Under the pieces are notes generated by a model that saw nothing but the letters and a program-made list of their open reading frames with translations, ran no database searches and was not told the origin of the DNA. The position numbers and the translations under genes are program-made. Positions 4,938 to 11,908 of a stretch of DNA of 38,858 bases are shown here, in pieces (position 1 is the stretch's first letter; each line of letters begins with the position of its first letter). Source of the stretch: a virus; IMG/VR virus record IMGVR_UViG_3300023174_000341, positions 1 through 38,858 of that record, one strand, 5' to 3'.

Positions 4938-6895
4938 GTAACGCCAAACCCTTCAAACAAATAGTCACGATAGACTTTGAGACGCGCTGGTCTAAGGCGG
5001 ACTACACGCTATCCAAAATGACCACCGAGGAGTACATCCGCGACCCCCGGTTCAAAGCGTTTGGTGCTTGCCTGCATGAGTACGGATCGGACGAACCCCC
5101 ATGCTGGTACAACGGCGAGGACTTACATGCCGCGCTCGCTCAATACGACTGGACCCAGACAGCAATCCTTGCGCACAACGCCCAGTTCGATGTATCTATT
5201 CTTGAGTGGGTATATGACTGCCACCCGTGTTTTATTCTGGACACGCTCAGTATGGCCCGCGCACTGCGCGGCACCGAGGCAGGAAACTCGCTAGCGCAGC
5301 TAGCTCAGGAATTTGAGCTACCGCCCAAGGGCAACGCCGTACACAATACAGACGGGCTGGAAGAGCTTACGCCTGAGATTGAAGCGGAGCTAGCTGAGTA
5401 TTGTGCGCACGATGTGATGCTGTGCGAAGAGATATTCCACCGGCTATCTGCCGGGTACCCTAAGAGTGAGCTTCGACTGATTGATCTAACGCTACGCATG
5501 TACACACAGCCGCGGCTGTTACTTGACGGCATGATGCTGACCAAGGCTATCGATGAAGAGCGCGAACAGCGCGAAGCACTACTAACCAATCTAGGAATCA
5601 CAGACGCTGATCTGGCGTCGAACCCGAAGTTTGCCCAGCTACTCGAAGCTGTTGGGGTACCCGCGCCTAAAAAAATCAGCAAGACCACGGGTGAAGAGAC
5701 GCTCGCGCTGGCCAAAAACGACGCCATGTTTCAAGCGATCATGAACGGCGACAATGCCGAGGCTGTTCTGCTATGCGAGGCTAGGCTCAAGGTTAAGAGC
5801 ACGACCGAGCGCACCCGTGCGCAACGGTTCCTTGATATTAGTAGGCGCGGTGCTCTGCCTGTGCCGCTGAGCTATTACGGGGCCACTACGGGGCGCTGGA
5901 CGGCGAGCAAGGGCAGTGCCATCAACATGCAGAACCTAAAGCGCGGGAGCTTCCTACGCAAGGCGATACTAGCGCCGATGGGCCACACGATAGTAGTGGG
6001 TGACCTGTCCCAGATCGAGCCGCGCGTGCTCGCTTGGCTCTCGGACTACGAGGACATGCTCGACATCTTTCGTTCAGGTGCGGACCCATACGCGGCGTTT
6101 GGTGCGCAGATGTTCAACATCCCCGGCATGACTAAAGAGAGCCACCCTGACCTGCGTCAGTCGGCGAAATCGGCTTTGTTGGGGTGTGGGTACGGGCTGG
6201 GGTGGGCATCGTTCGCGTCGCAGTTGATGGTGGGGTTCCTCGGGGCACCGCCGATCCGGTATGACAAAAAGTTTGCCAAGCAACTAGGGGTGAACTGGGA
6301 GTACGTAAAGCAGTTTCTATTGCGCAAAGAAAACGAAGAGCGCCTGTTTGAGATCCCCCACACTTGCACCGACAATCAACTGGTTATACACGCCGTAGCA
6401 GCCAAGAAAATCATCGACACGTACCGGGCTACTGCCTATCCGGTTGTCGGCCTGTGGGCGTTGTGCACGAAGCTGTTGGTGGACTGCTTAGTTGAAGGCA
6501 AAGAGCACACGCACAAATGCCTGACCTTCCGGTTTGAGGAGATCGAGCTACCCAACGGCATGAAGATTCGCTATCCCAACTTGCGCAAGGATGCAGACGG
6601 CAACTGGGTGTACGGCAAGGATGCAACGAAGCTCTACGCCGGGAAGATCACCAACAACATCACCCAAGCACTCGCTCGGATCGTGATGACAGACGGCATG
6701 CTGCGCGTATCTAAACGCTACCCTGTGGTGGGGACTGTGCATGACGAACTCATCGCGCTAGCGCCCGAGAATGAAGCGCAAGAGGCACTCGACTGGGTGC
6801 TGGAGCAGATGACAATGGAGCCGTCTTACATGCCGGGGATACCTTTGGCCGCGGATGGCGGTACGAGTTTACGTTACGGGGATGCCAAGCAATGA
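4934..6895 (+). CDS. Family A DNA polymerase with 3'-5' exonuclease, 653 aa
   Basis: Replicative phage polymerase. The exonuclease domain shows IDFE (D14, E16), HNAQFD (N82, D86) and YCAHD (Y156, D160). The polymerase domain shows motif A VVGDLSQIEPR (D357, E362), motif B RQSAKSALLGCGYG (R408, K412) and motif C HDE (603-605). Motif A carries Pro363 where family members usually have Leu. No 5' nuclease domain is present. The start is TTG 4934, overlapping the previous stop; no nearby ATG would preserve the exonuclease motif. The gene ends in an ATGA overlap with a nuclease gene. Together with the primase-helicase at 15500 it supplies phage DNA replication. Confidence 0.96.
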   Translation: MSNAKPFKQIVTIDFETRWSKADYTLSKMTTEEYIRDPRFKAFGACLHEYGSDEPPCWYNGEDLHAALAQYDWTQTAILAHNAQFDVSILEWVYDCHPCFILDTLSMARALRGTEAGNSLAQLAQEFELPPKGNAVHNTDGLEELTPEIEAELAEYCAHDVMLCEEIFHRLSAGYPKSELRLIDLTLRMYTQPRLLLDGMMLTKAIDEEREQREALLTNLGITDADLASNPKFAQLLEAVGVPAPKKISKTTGEETLALAKNDAMFQAIMNGDNAEAVLLCEARLKVKSTTERTRAQRFLDISRRGALPVPLSYYGATTGRWTASKGSAINMQNLKRGSFLRKAILAPMGHTIVVGDLSQIEPRVLAWLSDYEDMLDIFRSGADPYAAFGAQMFNIPGMTKESHPDLRQSAKSALLGCGYGLGWASFASQLMVGFLGAPPIRYDKKFAKQLGVNWEYVKQFLLRKENEERLFEIPHTCTDNQLVIHAVAAKKIIDTYRATAYPVVGLWALCTKLLVDCLVEGKEHTHKCLTFRFEEIELPNGMKIRYPNLRKDADGNWVYGKDATKLYAGKITNNITQALARIVMTDGMLRVSKRYPVVGTVHDELIALAPENEAQEALDWVLEQMTMEPSYMPGIPLAADGGTSLRYGDAKQ

Positions 6896-7563
6896 TTGAG
6901 AAGAAAGTTACGTGGAGCCACTCCAGCCTCAAAGATTTCGAGGGCTGCGCGCGCCGCTACCATGAGGTCAAAGTACTCAAGAACTATCCGTTCACGGACA
7001 CGCAGGCCACCCTCTACGGCAAAGAACTGCATACCGCGGCGGAGCATTATGTGGCACACGGCACGCCACTGCCGGCACAGTTTGAGTTTGTTCAGCCTGT
7101 GCTCGATGCGCTGATGACAAAGCCGGGAAGAAAGCTGACCGAGTACCAGATGGCGGTGACTAGTGACCTTAAACCCTGCGCATGGGCTGCGGACAACATG
7201 TGGGCACGCGGGATCGCGGACCTTTTGATCGTGGACGATGACGATCTGACTGCATGGGTAGCTGACTATAAGACTGGGAATAACCGCTACCCGGACACTG
7301 ATCAGCTAAAGCTGATGTCGCTGATGGTGTTCATTCACTTCCCACATATCCGCCAAGTGAAGTCGGCACTGTTGTTTGTTGTGAAGAACGACATGGTCAC
7401 GATGTCGATGGAGCGCGGCGAGGCAGAGAAGGCGTGGTGGGAGTACCGCGAGCGGGTAGCCCGGTTAGAAGCTGCGTTTGAGAACGATGTTTGGAACCCA
7501 CGGCAGACGCCGCTCTGCCCGTGGTGTGTTGTTACGTCTTGTGAATTTAATCCTAAACACTGA
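6892..7563 (+). CDS. Cas4/AddB-like PD-(D/E)XK nuclease, probable Fe-S protein, 223 aa
   Basis: The fold signatures are TWSHSSLKDFEGCARRY (N-terminal helix), GKELH (H47), RGIAD (D110) and VADYKTG (D125, K127), the RecB/Cas4 nuclease pattern. Four cysteines are placed as in Cas4, AddB and Dna2: C19 near the N-terminus and C209-x2-C212-x4-C217 at the C-terminus (CPWCVVTSC), so a 4Fe-4S cluster is expected. It would process DNA ends for replication or recombination. The ATG overlaps the polymerase stop (ATGA), so the two are coupled. No cas1/cas2 or CRISPR array lies nearby, so a CRISPR role is not indicated. Confidence 0.88.
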   Translation: MIEKKVTWSHSSLKDFEGCARRYHEVKVLKNYPFTDTQATLYGKELHTAAEHYVAHGTPLPAQFEFVQPVLDALMTKPGRKLTEYQMAVTSDLKPCAWAADNMWARGIADLLIVDDDDLTAWVADYKTGNNRYPDTDQLKLMSLMVFIHFPHIRQVKSALLFVVKNDMVTMSMERGEAEKAWWEYRERVARLEAAFENDVWNPRQTPLCPWCVVTSCEFNPKH

Positions 7564-7570
7564 GGACTGT

Positions 7571-7804
7571 ATGAAAGTTAAACCCAAAGCTACGCCAGAA
7601 CTTGAAACAACCCTGCAACCGTGCTTCATGCACGGGGTCGATATGTATGTGCCGCACGTGAAGAACCCTAAAGAGTGGGTGACCTATGGCGGAGTTAAGA
7701 CCAAGACTTTGCAACAACTACAACTGATGGGCGCCAAGGTGCGACACGAAATGCTGTTTGCGCAGAACCCCGAGACTGACTGGATCTCTCACGTATACCT
7801 ATGA
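7571..7804 (+). CDS. Hypothetical protein, 77 aa
   Basis: The frame is open further upstream, but ATG 7571 is chosen because GAGG (7562-7565) sits in front of it and upstream codons overlap the nuclease gene. The product has LQPCFMHGVDMYVPHVKNPKEWVTYG and MGAKVRHEMLFAQNPETDW. No domain is recognised. The stop overlaps the next ATG as ATGA. Confidence 0.65.
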   Translation: MKVKPKATPELETTLQPCFMHGVDMYVPHVKNPKEWVTYGGVKTKTLQQLQLMGAKVRHEMLFAQNPETDWISHVYL

Positions 7805-7995
7805 AGTGTCCAGAGTGCTTTGAATCAATGAGAACTAAAGATACCCGGCAGTGGAAAGACCCCGCTAGAAATTTTGATTGGGTCGAACGGCGCAGGGTAT
7901 GTTCTTTATGCAACTATCGCGTAATGACAATCGAAATGCCCAAAGAAGTTTGGGTTAAATACACGGAAGGTACTAATGAAGAACAAGATGTCTGA
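7801..7995 (+). CDS. Small zinc-ribbon protein, NrdR N-terminus-like, 64 aa
   Basis: The sequence MKCPEC (C3, C6), then VERRRVCSLCNYRVMTIE (C34, C37), matches the layout of the NrdR zinc ribbon (CPxC, RRR, CxxC, T-x-E). The ATP-cone half of NrdR is missing, so this is not a full NrdR. A DNA- or RNA-binding role is plausible. It starts in an ATGA overlap and overlaps the next gene by 20 nt. Confidence 0.75.
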   Translation: MKCPECFESMRTKDTRQWKDPARNFDWVERRRVCSLCNYRVMTIEMPKEVWVKYTEGTNEEQDV

Positions 7996-8236
7996 AGCTT
8001 GGCGTGAATGGTGGTTAATTACTCACGGAAAAAACACCCCGGTGGGGAGCTACAACCCGCTAGAAGCACACATGTACGATGCGTGGGTTGCGGCATGGGA
8101 TGCGGCAAACGAACAATCTCAAGTTGAGATTAACCACCTTAAGGAACAACTGATGCGGGCTAACACCAATGACGGTGCGTACAAAGCCGCATTTCTGGCC
8201 GGTCAGATGGCTGCGCGGGGTGGGTCGTGGAAATGA
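7976..8236 (+). CDS. Hypothetical protein, 86 aa
   Basis: ATG 7976 lies inside the end of the zinc-ribbon gene; GAAGG (7966-7970) is a plausible site. It contains AWREWWLITHGKNTPVGSYNPLEAHMYDAWVAAWDAAN, a tryptophan-rich pattern (xYDAWxAAWDAA) that recurs in small phage proteins, then a helix and AAFLAGQMAARGGSWK. Function unknown. The stop overlaps the next start. Confidence 0.65.
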   Translation: MKNKMSEAWREWWLITHGKNTPVGSYNPLEAHMYDAWVAAWDAANEQSQVEINHLKEQLMRANTNDGAYKAAFLAGQMAARGGSWK

Positions 8237-8373
8237 AACATAACTGCCAGCAGTGCCGAGTGAATCCTGCAAGCCACAAAGTCCCAACATCAAAGGGTAA
8301 CGGGTTTCGATGGAAGTGCGAGGCTTGCCATAAACGACTAGCCCCGAGCGGGTTCAAGGACAAGATCGCATGA
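8233..8373 (+). CDS. Zinc-ribbon microprotein, 46 aa
   Basis: ATG 8233 overlaps the previous TGA and the frame ends at TGA 8371-8373. The protein has C5-x2-C8 (NCQQC) and C29-x2-C32 (KCEACHKRL), a complete four-cysteine ribbon in 46 residues. ATGA overlaps on both ends tie it into the operon. Function unknown. Confidence 0.7.
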   Translation: MKHNCQQCRVNPASHKVPTSKGNGFRWKCEACHKRLAPSGFKDKIA

Positions 8374-8666
8374 TTACCGAACGGGAAAAATTCGCAGGAA
8401 GGACTACTAATCATGAATCAAAATTACCGAACGGGAAACCCATGACACGAGAAGACATCATTCGCATGGCGCGGGAGGCTGGGTTTACGGCGGGTGAGGT
8501 TGCCCATATGGGTGACAATTTCATTCGCTTTGCCGAGATTGTTGCCGCACATGAGCGGGAGGAGTGCGCCAAGGTTTGTGATGATGCAAGAGATAATTCA
8601 AGCACCCTCGCTCACACCGTATGCATCAACTTGGCACGTCGCATTCGTGAAAGGGGAGAGAAATGA
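8370..8666 (+). CDS. Small phage protein of the (M)T-R/K-E-(D/E)-I-I ... RxRGEK family, 98 aa
   Basis: Two starts compete. ATG 8370 overlaps the previous stop and has AAGGA 9 nt upstream; ATG 8442 gives MTREDIIRMAREAGF, which matches the start of the paralogue at 9302 (MTKEEIIRLARGA). A 16-nt duplication (8373-8388 and 8423-8438) created the extra N-terminal stretch. The body has FIRFAEIVAAHEREECAKVCD and ends RIRERGEK. It is one of four related genes in this array. Function unknown. Confidence 0.7.
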   Translation: MITEREKFAGRTTNHESKLPNGKPMTREDIIRMAREAGFTAGEVAHMGDNFIRFAEIVAAHEREECAKVCDDARDNSSTLAHTVCINLARRIRERGEK

Positions 8667-8944
8667 CTGACTACGAACGCGGATATCGCCAAGGCTACGC
8701 TGATGCAATGAATTGGAAAACCCAGAACCACCTTGAACATCTTCCGGGTCGGCAGGAGTTAGTGATTGACTGCCCTCGGTGCGGTCATTGTTGTCCAGAA
8801 CGCTCATGGGTCGGGCTGACGAATGAGGAAATTAAATCCCTGCCTAGTTGGTGGCCTAGTTACGAAGACGCCCCGGCTTTGATTAAATTAGTTAAAGATG
8901 TAGAAGCCAAACTGCGAGAGAAAAATGAGATACGGAATCCTTGA
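8663..8944 (+). CDS. Zinc-ribbon small protein with WVGLT motif, 93 aa
   Basis: Starts in an ATGA overlap with AGGGGAGAG upstream. It begins MTDYERGYRQGYADAMNW, then has CPRCGHCC (C37, C40, C43, C44), SWVGLTNEEI and a C-terminal helix ending in AKLREKNEIRNP. The zinc ribbon, WVGLT and LxEKN elements recur in the paralogues at 10393 and 10716. The last residues EIRNP are encoded by sequence that is also the start of the next gene in another frame. Confidence 0.7.
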   Translation: MTDYERGYRQGYADAMNWKTQNHLEHLPGRQELVIDCPRCGHCCPERSWVGLTNEEIKSLPSWWPSYEDAPALIKLVKDVEAKLREKNEIRNP

Positions 8945-9068
8945 CGACGAGGGTAACGTCGTGCGTTGGGTCTGGCATATGCCGCCGTACCCGCACATCG
9001 TCCAAAAAATCAAACGCCAGCGCAAACCCAAGACCGACACGTCAAAAGTGCCAGACGCCCCGTTTTAA
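8925..9068 (+). CDS. 47-aa conserved microprotein, paralogue A
   Basis: ATG 8925 (GAGAG upstream) to TAA 9066-9068. It reads MRYGILDDEGNVVRWVWHMP, then a PYPHIVQKIK stretch and a basic tail. A second copy of the same length lies at 11264-11407 and differs over the first 36 codons at nine synonymous sites but only two residues, which shows selection on the protein. It overlaps the previous gene by 20 nt, as does its paralogue. Function unknown. Confidence 0.78.
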   Translation: MRYGILDDEGNVVRWVWHMPPYPHIVQKIKRQRKPKTDTSKVPDAPF

Positions 9069-9077
9069 GGAATTCAA

Positions 9078-9305
9078 ATGAATCAAGAAGAAATTATTGA
9101 TAACGCTTTGCAAAATAACGAAAGTATTAGAAATGCAATTCTTTGGGCGATCAAACAAGAGCGAGAAGAATGCGCGATTGTTTGCAAAGAAAGAGCCGAA
9201 GGATACAAATACACAACCGACATTTATGCTCTTGTTTATTCTGCTGAACACATTGCAGAAGCCAACAATTGCGCCATTGCTATCAGAGCAAGAGGACAAA
9301 AATGA
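9078..9305 (+). CDS. Small protein of the REECA ... IRARGxK family, 75 aa
   Basis: AAGGAATTCAAATG provides the site. The product MNQEEIIDNALQNNESIRNAI, then KQEREECAIVCKERAEG and AIAIRARGQK, shares the EREECA.VC and RARGxK elements with the gene at 8370. The base composition is clearly more AT-rich than neighbouring genes, suggesting a separate acquisition. It overlaps the next gene by 4 nt. Confidence 0.7.
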   Translation: MNQEEIIDNALQNNESIRNAILWAIKQEREECAIVCKERAEGYKYTTDIYALVYSAEHIAEANNCAIAIRARGQK

Positions 9306-9667
9306 CTAAAGAAGAAATCATCCGTTTAGCGCGGGGGGCAAATTTGCCATCGTGCCACACAACACACCCCAAAGCCCTTGAACGCTTTGCCGCCCTTGTC
9401 GCCGCAGCCGAGCGCAACAAACTGGCGCAGTGGATGGTATCGCTGGGCTATGCAACCGGACATGGTGACGCGATGGAAGATCTGCTGGAAGAGTTGGAGT
9501 GGCAGGTTACGGAATCTTGGTCGAAGGTTGTCGTAGCAAGCGTTGAGGCCGAGCGTGAGTTAATTGCCCAGTCGATGGACAAACAAGCAGACCTTGCCGC
9601 TGATGAAATTGATAGGCAGTGGGCGCAAGAAATGGCAGCCGCCATCCGAGCAAGGGGAGAGAAATGA
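9302..9667 (+). CDS. Small protein of the EEIIRLAR ... IRARGEK family, 121 aa
   Basis: The frame is open from 9269, but ATG 9302 overlaps the previous TGA, has AGAGGA upstream and gives the family start MTKEEIIRLARGANL. It continues ALERFAALVAAAER and ends AAAIRARGEK, like the genes at 8370 and 9078, with a 40-residue insertion in the middle (LAQWMVSLGYATGHGDAMED and following). Function unknown. Confidence 0.72.
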   Translation: MTKEEIIRLARGANLPSCHTTHPKALERFAALVAAAERNKLAQWMVSLGYATGHGDAMEDLLEELEWQVTESWSKVVVASVEAERELIAQSMDKQADLAADEIDRQWAQEMAAAIRARGEK

Positions 9668-9936
9668 AATGGAAAACCGAAAGGCCAAATCGCAATCAAC
9701 TGTGGGGCATGAGTCCAAGTCAGTTTAAGACCATGCTCAAACGCAAAGGTTACAAAGTAGGCCGTGATTTTTTTAAGTTTGCTGCTGTTGCGTACAAAAA
9801 CAACAGGGCCTATCGGTTTCGGTATTGGTCATTCCCCGAGTTTTTTGTTGACGTTTCCTGCCCGTTAAATGAATTTGACCGATGGGCAAACAGCACTGAC
9901 CGCGTTTTAACCTTTGCTAATTGGATTGAATCATGA
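9664..9936 (+). CDS. Hypothetical protein, 90 aa
   Basis: ATG 9664 overlaps the previous stop and follows GGGGAGAG, so it is preferred to the longer open frame. The protein has NRNQLWGMSPSQFKTMLKRKGYKVGRDFFKF and RFRYWSFPEFFVDV, rich in aromatic and basic residues. No domain is recognised. Coupled on both sides by ATGA overlaps. Confidence 0.65.
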   Translation: MKWKTERPNRNQLWGMSPSQFKTMLKRKGYKVGRDFFKFAAVAYKNNRAYRFRYWSFPEFFVDVSCPLNEFDRWANSTDRVLTFANWIES

Positions 9937-10148
9937 ACGAACGAAATAAAAAGCAAGGTGTTGCGGAGAGTTTGAACAAAGAAGCGCTACACCGGGAGTT
10001 GTTAGAAACAAACCAAGAGATGAAGCTAAATCATCCTAGATATAACAATCCAAATTCACCGGGCCATACAGATAGATACTATCAATTGATGAAAAAGAAA
10101 GATATTTTAATAGCATTGTTACAACAAAACACGGTAAAAAATACATGA
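9933..10148 (+). CDS. Hypothetical protein, 71 aa
   Basis: Starts in an ATGA overlap with no strong ribosome binding site. It is a charged, mainly helical protein (NKEALHRELLETNQEMKLNH, then DRYYQLMKKKDILIALLQQ) with an Asn/Pro-rich middle. It is AT-richer than the operon average. Function unknown. Confidence 0.6.
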   Translation: MNERNKKQGVAESLNKEALHRELLETNQEMKLNHPRYNNPNSPGHTDRYYQLMKKKDILIALLQQNTVKNT

Positions 10149-10396
10149 ACAAACGAATCAAAGAACTTGCTATACAGGCTGGCATTGCCATGATTCCAAA
10201 TTCACATCCAATCAGTATTACCGGCTTAACAACAGATTTGGAAAAGTTCGCCGAGTTGATTGTGCGGGAATGTTTAGATATTGCCTCAGAGATTAGAGGG
10301 GAACCAAGAACTGATACACATTTTGTTATTGGGTATGACCTCGCTTGCAAAAGAATGGTCGAGGCATTTAAAGAACATTTCGGGATTGAATCATGA
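10145..10396 (+). CDS. Small protein related to the RxLARxAG / FAELIVREC family, 83 aa
   Basis: ATG 10145 overlaps the previous TGA. It has KELAIQAGIAMI, LEKFAELIVRECLDIASEI and ends MVEAFKEHFGIES. The middle matches the FAxLVAAxEREEC element of the neighbouring paralogues. Proteins ending FKEHFGVE are common in phages of this type. Function unknown. Confidence 0.68.
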   Translation: MNKRIKELAIQAGIAMIPNSHPISITGLTTDLEKFAELIVRECLDIASEIRGEPRTDTHFVIGYDLACKRMVEAFKEHFGIES

Positions 10397-10719
10397 CTGA
10401 CCGCGAACTAATGCATCAGGCGCTAAATGCGCTGGAATACGCATCAGATCAATCTAAACCAGAAGGTTTGTACGGATGCGATTGTTTGATTTGCAAAACC
10501 ATTCTGGCTTTGCGCGATAGGCTGTCAAAGCCACACATAAAAGTCGAAGGCCCAATGCACGTTGTCTGCCAATGCGACAAGTGCAAAACACAGCGCCATT
10601 GGGTTGGGCTGACGGAGGAAGATAAGGAAGGTTTTTGGACAGCAGACCAGATGACTGTAGAAGAATGGGACACGCTATTCAACGAAATAGAAGAAGCACT
10701 TAAGGAGAAGAACACATGA
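10393..10719 (+). CDS. MTDRELMxQAL family zinc-ribbon protein, copy 1, 108 aa
   Basis: Starts in an ATGA overlap. The N-terminus MTDRELMHQALNALEYA and the helix ILALRDRLSKPHIKVEGP are nearly the same as in the next gene. Cysteines are C29, C31, C34 and C59, C61, C64 (VCQCDKCKTQRHWVGLT). The C-terminus ends EALKEKNT. It aligns with copy 2 without gaps but has a different block at residues 16-36, where copy 1 alone has three cysteines. Function unknown. Confidence 0.75.
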   Translation: MTDRELMHQALNALEYASDQSKPEGLYGCDCLICKTILALRDRLSKPHIKVEGPMHVVCQCDKCKTQRHWVGLTEEDKEGFWTADQMTVEEWDTLFNEIEEALKEKNT

Positions 10720-10929
10720 CCGACCGAGAACTTATGCAACAGGCGCTGGAAGCGTTGGAATGGAATTTGCCAGTCCTTGAAGATTACGGGGACAAAGAAC
10801 AACTCCAGAGACAACACAAAGCCATCACTGCCCTGCGCGATAGGCTGGCAAAGCCACACATAAAAGTAGAAGGTCCGCTGCACGTTGTCTGTCAATGCGA
10901 CAAGTGCAAAACACAGCGCCATTGGGTTG
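10511..10929. repeat. 96-bp direct repeat inside tandem paralogues
   Basis: 10511-10606 and 10834-10929 are 96-nt blocks that differ at about six positions (about 94% identity), far more alike than the rest of the two genes. The block encodes the LRDRLxKPHIKVEGP to HWV region. The 323-nt offset equals almost one gene length. This indicates recent duplication or gene conversion. Confidence 0.88.
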
Positions 10930-11042
10930 ACCTGACCCGAGCAGAGTTTGCTGAAATTTTGTGCGACGACCGTTTGAGAGGAAAAACTGAACTTATGCTT
11001 TTGCAAACTCAAGCAAAGCTCAAGGAGAAGAACGGTGGCTAA
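10716..11042 (+). CDS. MTDRELMxQAL family zinc-ribbon protein, copy 2, 108 aa
   Basis: ATG 10716 has AAGGAG 8 nt upstream and overlaps the previous stop. It is a tandem duplicate of the gene at 10393: same length, conserved residues 1-15 and 37-71, divergent elsewhere. It keeps VCQCDKCKTQRHWV (C59, C61, C64) but lacks the first cysteine cluster. The C-terminus ends AKLKEKNGG. Function unknown. Confidence 0.75.
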   Translation: MTDRELMQQALEALEWNLPVLEDYGDKEQLQRQHKAITALRDRLAKPHIKVEGPLHVVCQCDKCKTQRHWVDLTRAEFAEILCDDRLRGKTELMLLQTQAKLKEKNGG

Positions 11043-11283
11043 ACTACCTTACACATTTACAATCTGCCCCGACCAAGAAGCACCAAAAAGTTTTACCGCA
11101 AGCTGCAAAGAAATGGGAAGGCTTGTTATGAACAGCCCGGATGGTGATTTGACTATTAATCAAAAGCGTATTGCAACTTGGGATGCGTGGTCAGGCAACC
11201 ACATGGGTTTTATTGAAGAAAAATTGCAGGAGATGTTCCAAAAACTCAGGGAGAAAAACGGTGGTGAAATACGGAATCCTTGA
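11035..11283 (+). CDS. Hypothetical protein, 82 aa, precedes paralogue B
   Basis: GTG 11035 with AAGGAG (11022-11027) upstream; it overlaps the previous gene by 8 nt. The sequence has LPYTFTICPDQEAPKSFTASC, LTINQKRIATWDAWSGNH and ends KLREKNGGEIRNP. The ending matches that of the gene at 8663 because both share sequence with the start of a downstream 47-aa gene. The N-terminal part is unrelated to that gene. Function unknown. Confidence 0.62.
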   Translation: MAKLPYTFTICPDQEAPKSFTASCKEMGRLVMNSPDGDLTINQKRIATWDAWSGNHMGFIEEKLQEMFQKLREKNGGEIRNP

Positions 11284-11407
11284 CGACGAAGGCAATGTAG
11301 TACGGTGGGTCTGGCATATGCCGCCGTACCCGCACATCGTCCAGAAAATCAAGCGCAAACGTAAACCCAAGTTGGATTTGTCCAACGTACCAGAGGCTTT
11401 AATATGA
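11264..11407 (+). CDS. 47-aa conserved microprotein, paralogue B
   Basis: GTG 11264 (a second GTG lies at 11261) with AGGGAG upstream, ending at 11407. It reads MKYGILDDEGNVVRWVWHMP followed by PYPHIVQKIKRKRKPK. The length is identical to paralogue A at 8925-9068. The start is set by alignment to that ATG. The open frame reaches further upstream but those codons are in the preceding gene. Function unknown. Confidence 0.75.
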   Translation: MKYGILDDEGNVVRWVWHMPPYPHIVQKIKRKRKPKLDLSNVPEALI

Positions 11408-11595
11408 AACGAACAATGATTAACTTGAAATGGGATACGATAAAAGAAGAAGGCGTGGTGGCTACCAAACCAGAATTCGATGATGCCTATCGGATACTGC
11501 AACTAGATGTGCTGCAAGACTGGATTTACGACCTACAAAAACTTTACGACAGCATTCATCAAGAAGAATACCCAAATGACACACCCAATACTTGA
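11404..11595 (+). CDS. Hypothetical protein, 63 aa
   Basis: Starts with ATG in a 4-nt overlap, with AGAGG upstream. It is an acidic, helical protein (EFDDAYRILQLDVLQDWIYDLQKLYDSI). No domain is recognised. It overlaps the next gene by 20 nt, the same overlap length seen several times in this array. Confidence 0.6.
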   Translation: MKRTMINLKWDTIKEEGVVATKPEFDDAYRILQLDVLQDWIYDLQKLYDSIHQEEYPNDTPNT

Positions 11596-11908
11596 ATACT
11601 TAAAAGAACACGGCGAACTGCCGGCGTCTAAGGTGCTAATACCTAACCGGACCTTGGGCGCAGTTAAAAACGCATTGCGAAAATTCTACTTTGAGGGTGT
11701 GCTGCTGCGCAGAGAGGTCCCTATGGATGGTTCTAAAACCCGGATGTACATGGTGTACAGCCTGTCGGGCAAAGAGCCGGGACCTAGAAAAAAACCCCAA
11801 ACGAATGAAGAAAGATTAAAAAACGCCGCGCTCAAGAATGAGCCGGACTACGCCTACCACCTACGCAACTTACCGAGGCCCCAAGAATGCGAATCAACCT
11901 ACTCTTAA
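11576..11908 (+). CDS. Probable winged-helix protein, 110 aa
   Basis: ATG 11576 is preferred over an upstream in-frame ATG at 11507 that lies deep in the previous gene. The first 50 residues (ILEYLKEHGELPASKVL, then TLGAVKNALRKFYFEGVLLRRE) resemble a winged helix-turn-helix with a wing after the recognition helix. The C-terminus is charged (PRKKPQTNEERLKNAALKNE). A DNA-binding regulator is plausible but unproven. Confidence 0.65.
   Translation: MTHPILEYLKEHGELPASKVLIPNRTLGAVKNALRKFYFEGVLLRREVPMDGSKTRMYMVYSLSGKEPGPRKKPQTNEERLKNAALKNEPDYAYHLRNLPRPQECESTYS

Noticed and set aside
5305-5727. 140-aa minus-strand frame inside the polymerase gene
   Set aside because: Ser-rich antisense shadow of a strongly conserved polymerase frame.
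6892-7563. Evidence of a phage-borne CRISPR system from the Cas4-like gene
   Set aside because: Stand-alone Cas4-like nucleases are common in phages; no repeats, cas1 or cas2 are present in the window.
10449-11012. 187-aa minus-strand frame across the tandem paralogues
   Set aside because: It mirrors the duplicated + strand genes, including their repeat, and has no start signals.
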